DNA of 64,000 bases. Source: Edolisoma coerulescens. Taxonomy: Eukaryota; Chordata; Aves; Passeriformes; Campephagidae. Below the pieces are notes generated by a model. That model did not search any database, was not told the DNA's origin, and saw only the letters and a program-made list of their open reading frames with translations. The position numbers were made by a program, and so were the translations under genes. This document shows, one piece after another, positions 63,304 to 64,000 of the stretch; positions within the stretch are counted from its first letter, which is position 1, and the number at the start of each line of letters is the position of its first letter. The stretch is taken from assembly GCA_013397115.1 (NCBI GenBank), contig VWZW01005505.1:1263880-1327879 (forward strand). Reading direction: 5' to 3'.

Positions 63304-64000
63304 AATCACAGACTCATAGAATCATCAAGGTTGCAAAAGGCCTCTAAGATCACTGAGTCCAACTATTAACCTAACACTTCCATCTTCAAACTAAACTATG
63401 TCTCCAAGTGCTACATCTACACATCCATAAATACCTTCAGCTGTGGTGACTTTACCACTTCCCTGGGCATCCTGTTCCACTGCTTAACAACCCTTTTGGT
63501 GAAGAAATTTTTCCTAATAACCAATCTGGATATCTGAACCCCTGAATCAACTTGAGGCCATTTTTCTTATCCTATAACTTTTTAATTAGGAAAAAAGACT
63601 GAGCCCTACCTTGCTACAACCTCCAATTAAGTAGTTACAGAGAGCAATAAAGTCTCCCCTCACCCTCCTTTTCTCCAGGCTTAACAATCCCAGCTCCCTC
63701 AGCTGCTCCTCATAGGACTTAATCTCTAGACGTTTCACCAGCTCTGTTGCCCTTCTCTGAATATCTCCTGCACTTCAATATCTTTCTTGTAGTAAGGGGC
63801 CCAAAAATTTACACAGGATTTGAGGTTCACTCATGTTCAGGGGCCTGCACTTCCGGATCCTTCTCTTCCAGACAGCTTTCCAGCCACTCATCCCTGTGTC
63901 TGTAGCGCTGCATGGGGTTGTTGTAACCCAAGTGCAGGACCCAGCACTTGGCGTTGTTGAACCTCATACAATTGGCCTTGGCCCATCAATCCAGCCTGTC
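63304..64000 (-). mobile_element. CR1 LINE, C-terminal RT and 3' UTR, cut by window end (minus)
   Basis: Minus-strand CR1. The plus-strand left edge AATCACAGACTCATAGAATC is the complement of the 3' tail. The next ~330 bases are the complement of the 3' UTR and C-terminal RT tail. Beyond about 63,830 the minus strand reads NNAKCWVLHLGYNNPMQRYR, then WLESCLEEKDP, part of the RT thumb region. The segment between the two blocks is shorter than in the copy at 4349, pointing to an internal deletion near 63,800. The element continues past the right end of the window, so its 5' end is unknown. Confidence 0.92.

Noticed and set aside
1..64000. CRISPR arrays, tRNA or rRNA genes, bacterial operons, insertion sequences
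   Set aside because: No regularly spaced direct repeats, no cloverleaf-like segments and no dense coding. The CR1 content shows this is a vertebrate chromosome.

Overview
The window looks like vertebrate, almost certainly avian, nuclear DNA. It is AT-rich, has no long open reading frames, and carries no operon-like or bacterial features. The bird signature is its repeats. There are six CR1 LINE copies, all represented by their 3' part and several ending in the octamer tail typical of avian CR1 (ATTCTATG-like). There are also several LTR-type blocks of a kind common in birds, and no mammalian SINEs or L1. I recognise no complete host gene. The window reads as one very large intron or an intergenic gene desert.

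Layout. Bases 1-240 are CpG-dense and contain a good splice-donor-like site at 61. This may be the downstream edge of a promoter/first exon, with the rest of the window as intron 1 of a plus-strand gene lying mostly to the left. From 241 to about 15,300 there is unique AT-rich sequence, interrupted by two CR1 copies in tail-to-tail orientation (3565-3930 plus, 4349-5192 minus) and by simple repeats. At 15,349-15,628 there is a minus-strand LTR-like block with TATA and AATAAA signals. Next to it, at 16,090-17,190, is an old minus-strand LINE reverse-transcriptase fossil that is not of the CR1 type. From 17,191 to 38,600 the sequence is mostly unique, with short CR1 tails at 29,762 and 36,979 and a few exon-like stretches (17,629; 30,542; 33,485; 33,823). 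From 38,624 to 53,336 the density of inserted material is higher: an LTR-like repeat (38,624), a possible second LTR (43,640), a CR1 (44,207), a decayed retroviral RNase H relic (47,987), and a fragment of 7SL (SRP) RNA directly joined to an ERV LTR (52,842-53,336). The right end (63,304-64,000) is a minus-strand CR1 that runs out of the window.

The items most worth a second look are the 7SL/LTR chimera at 52.8 kb, the non-CR1 LINE fossil at 16-17 kb, the RNase H relic and neighbouring signal-peptide-like ORF at 48-49 kb, and the minus-strand ORF at 42.5-42.8 kb. None was checked against a database. Family assignments rest on motifs read by eye and on general knowledge of these element families.
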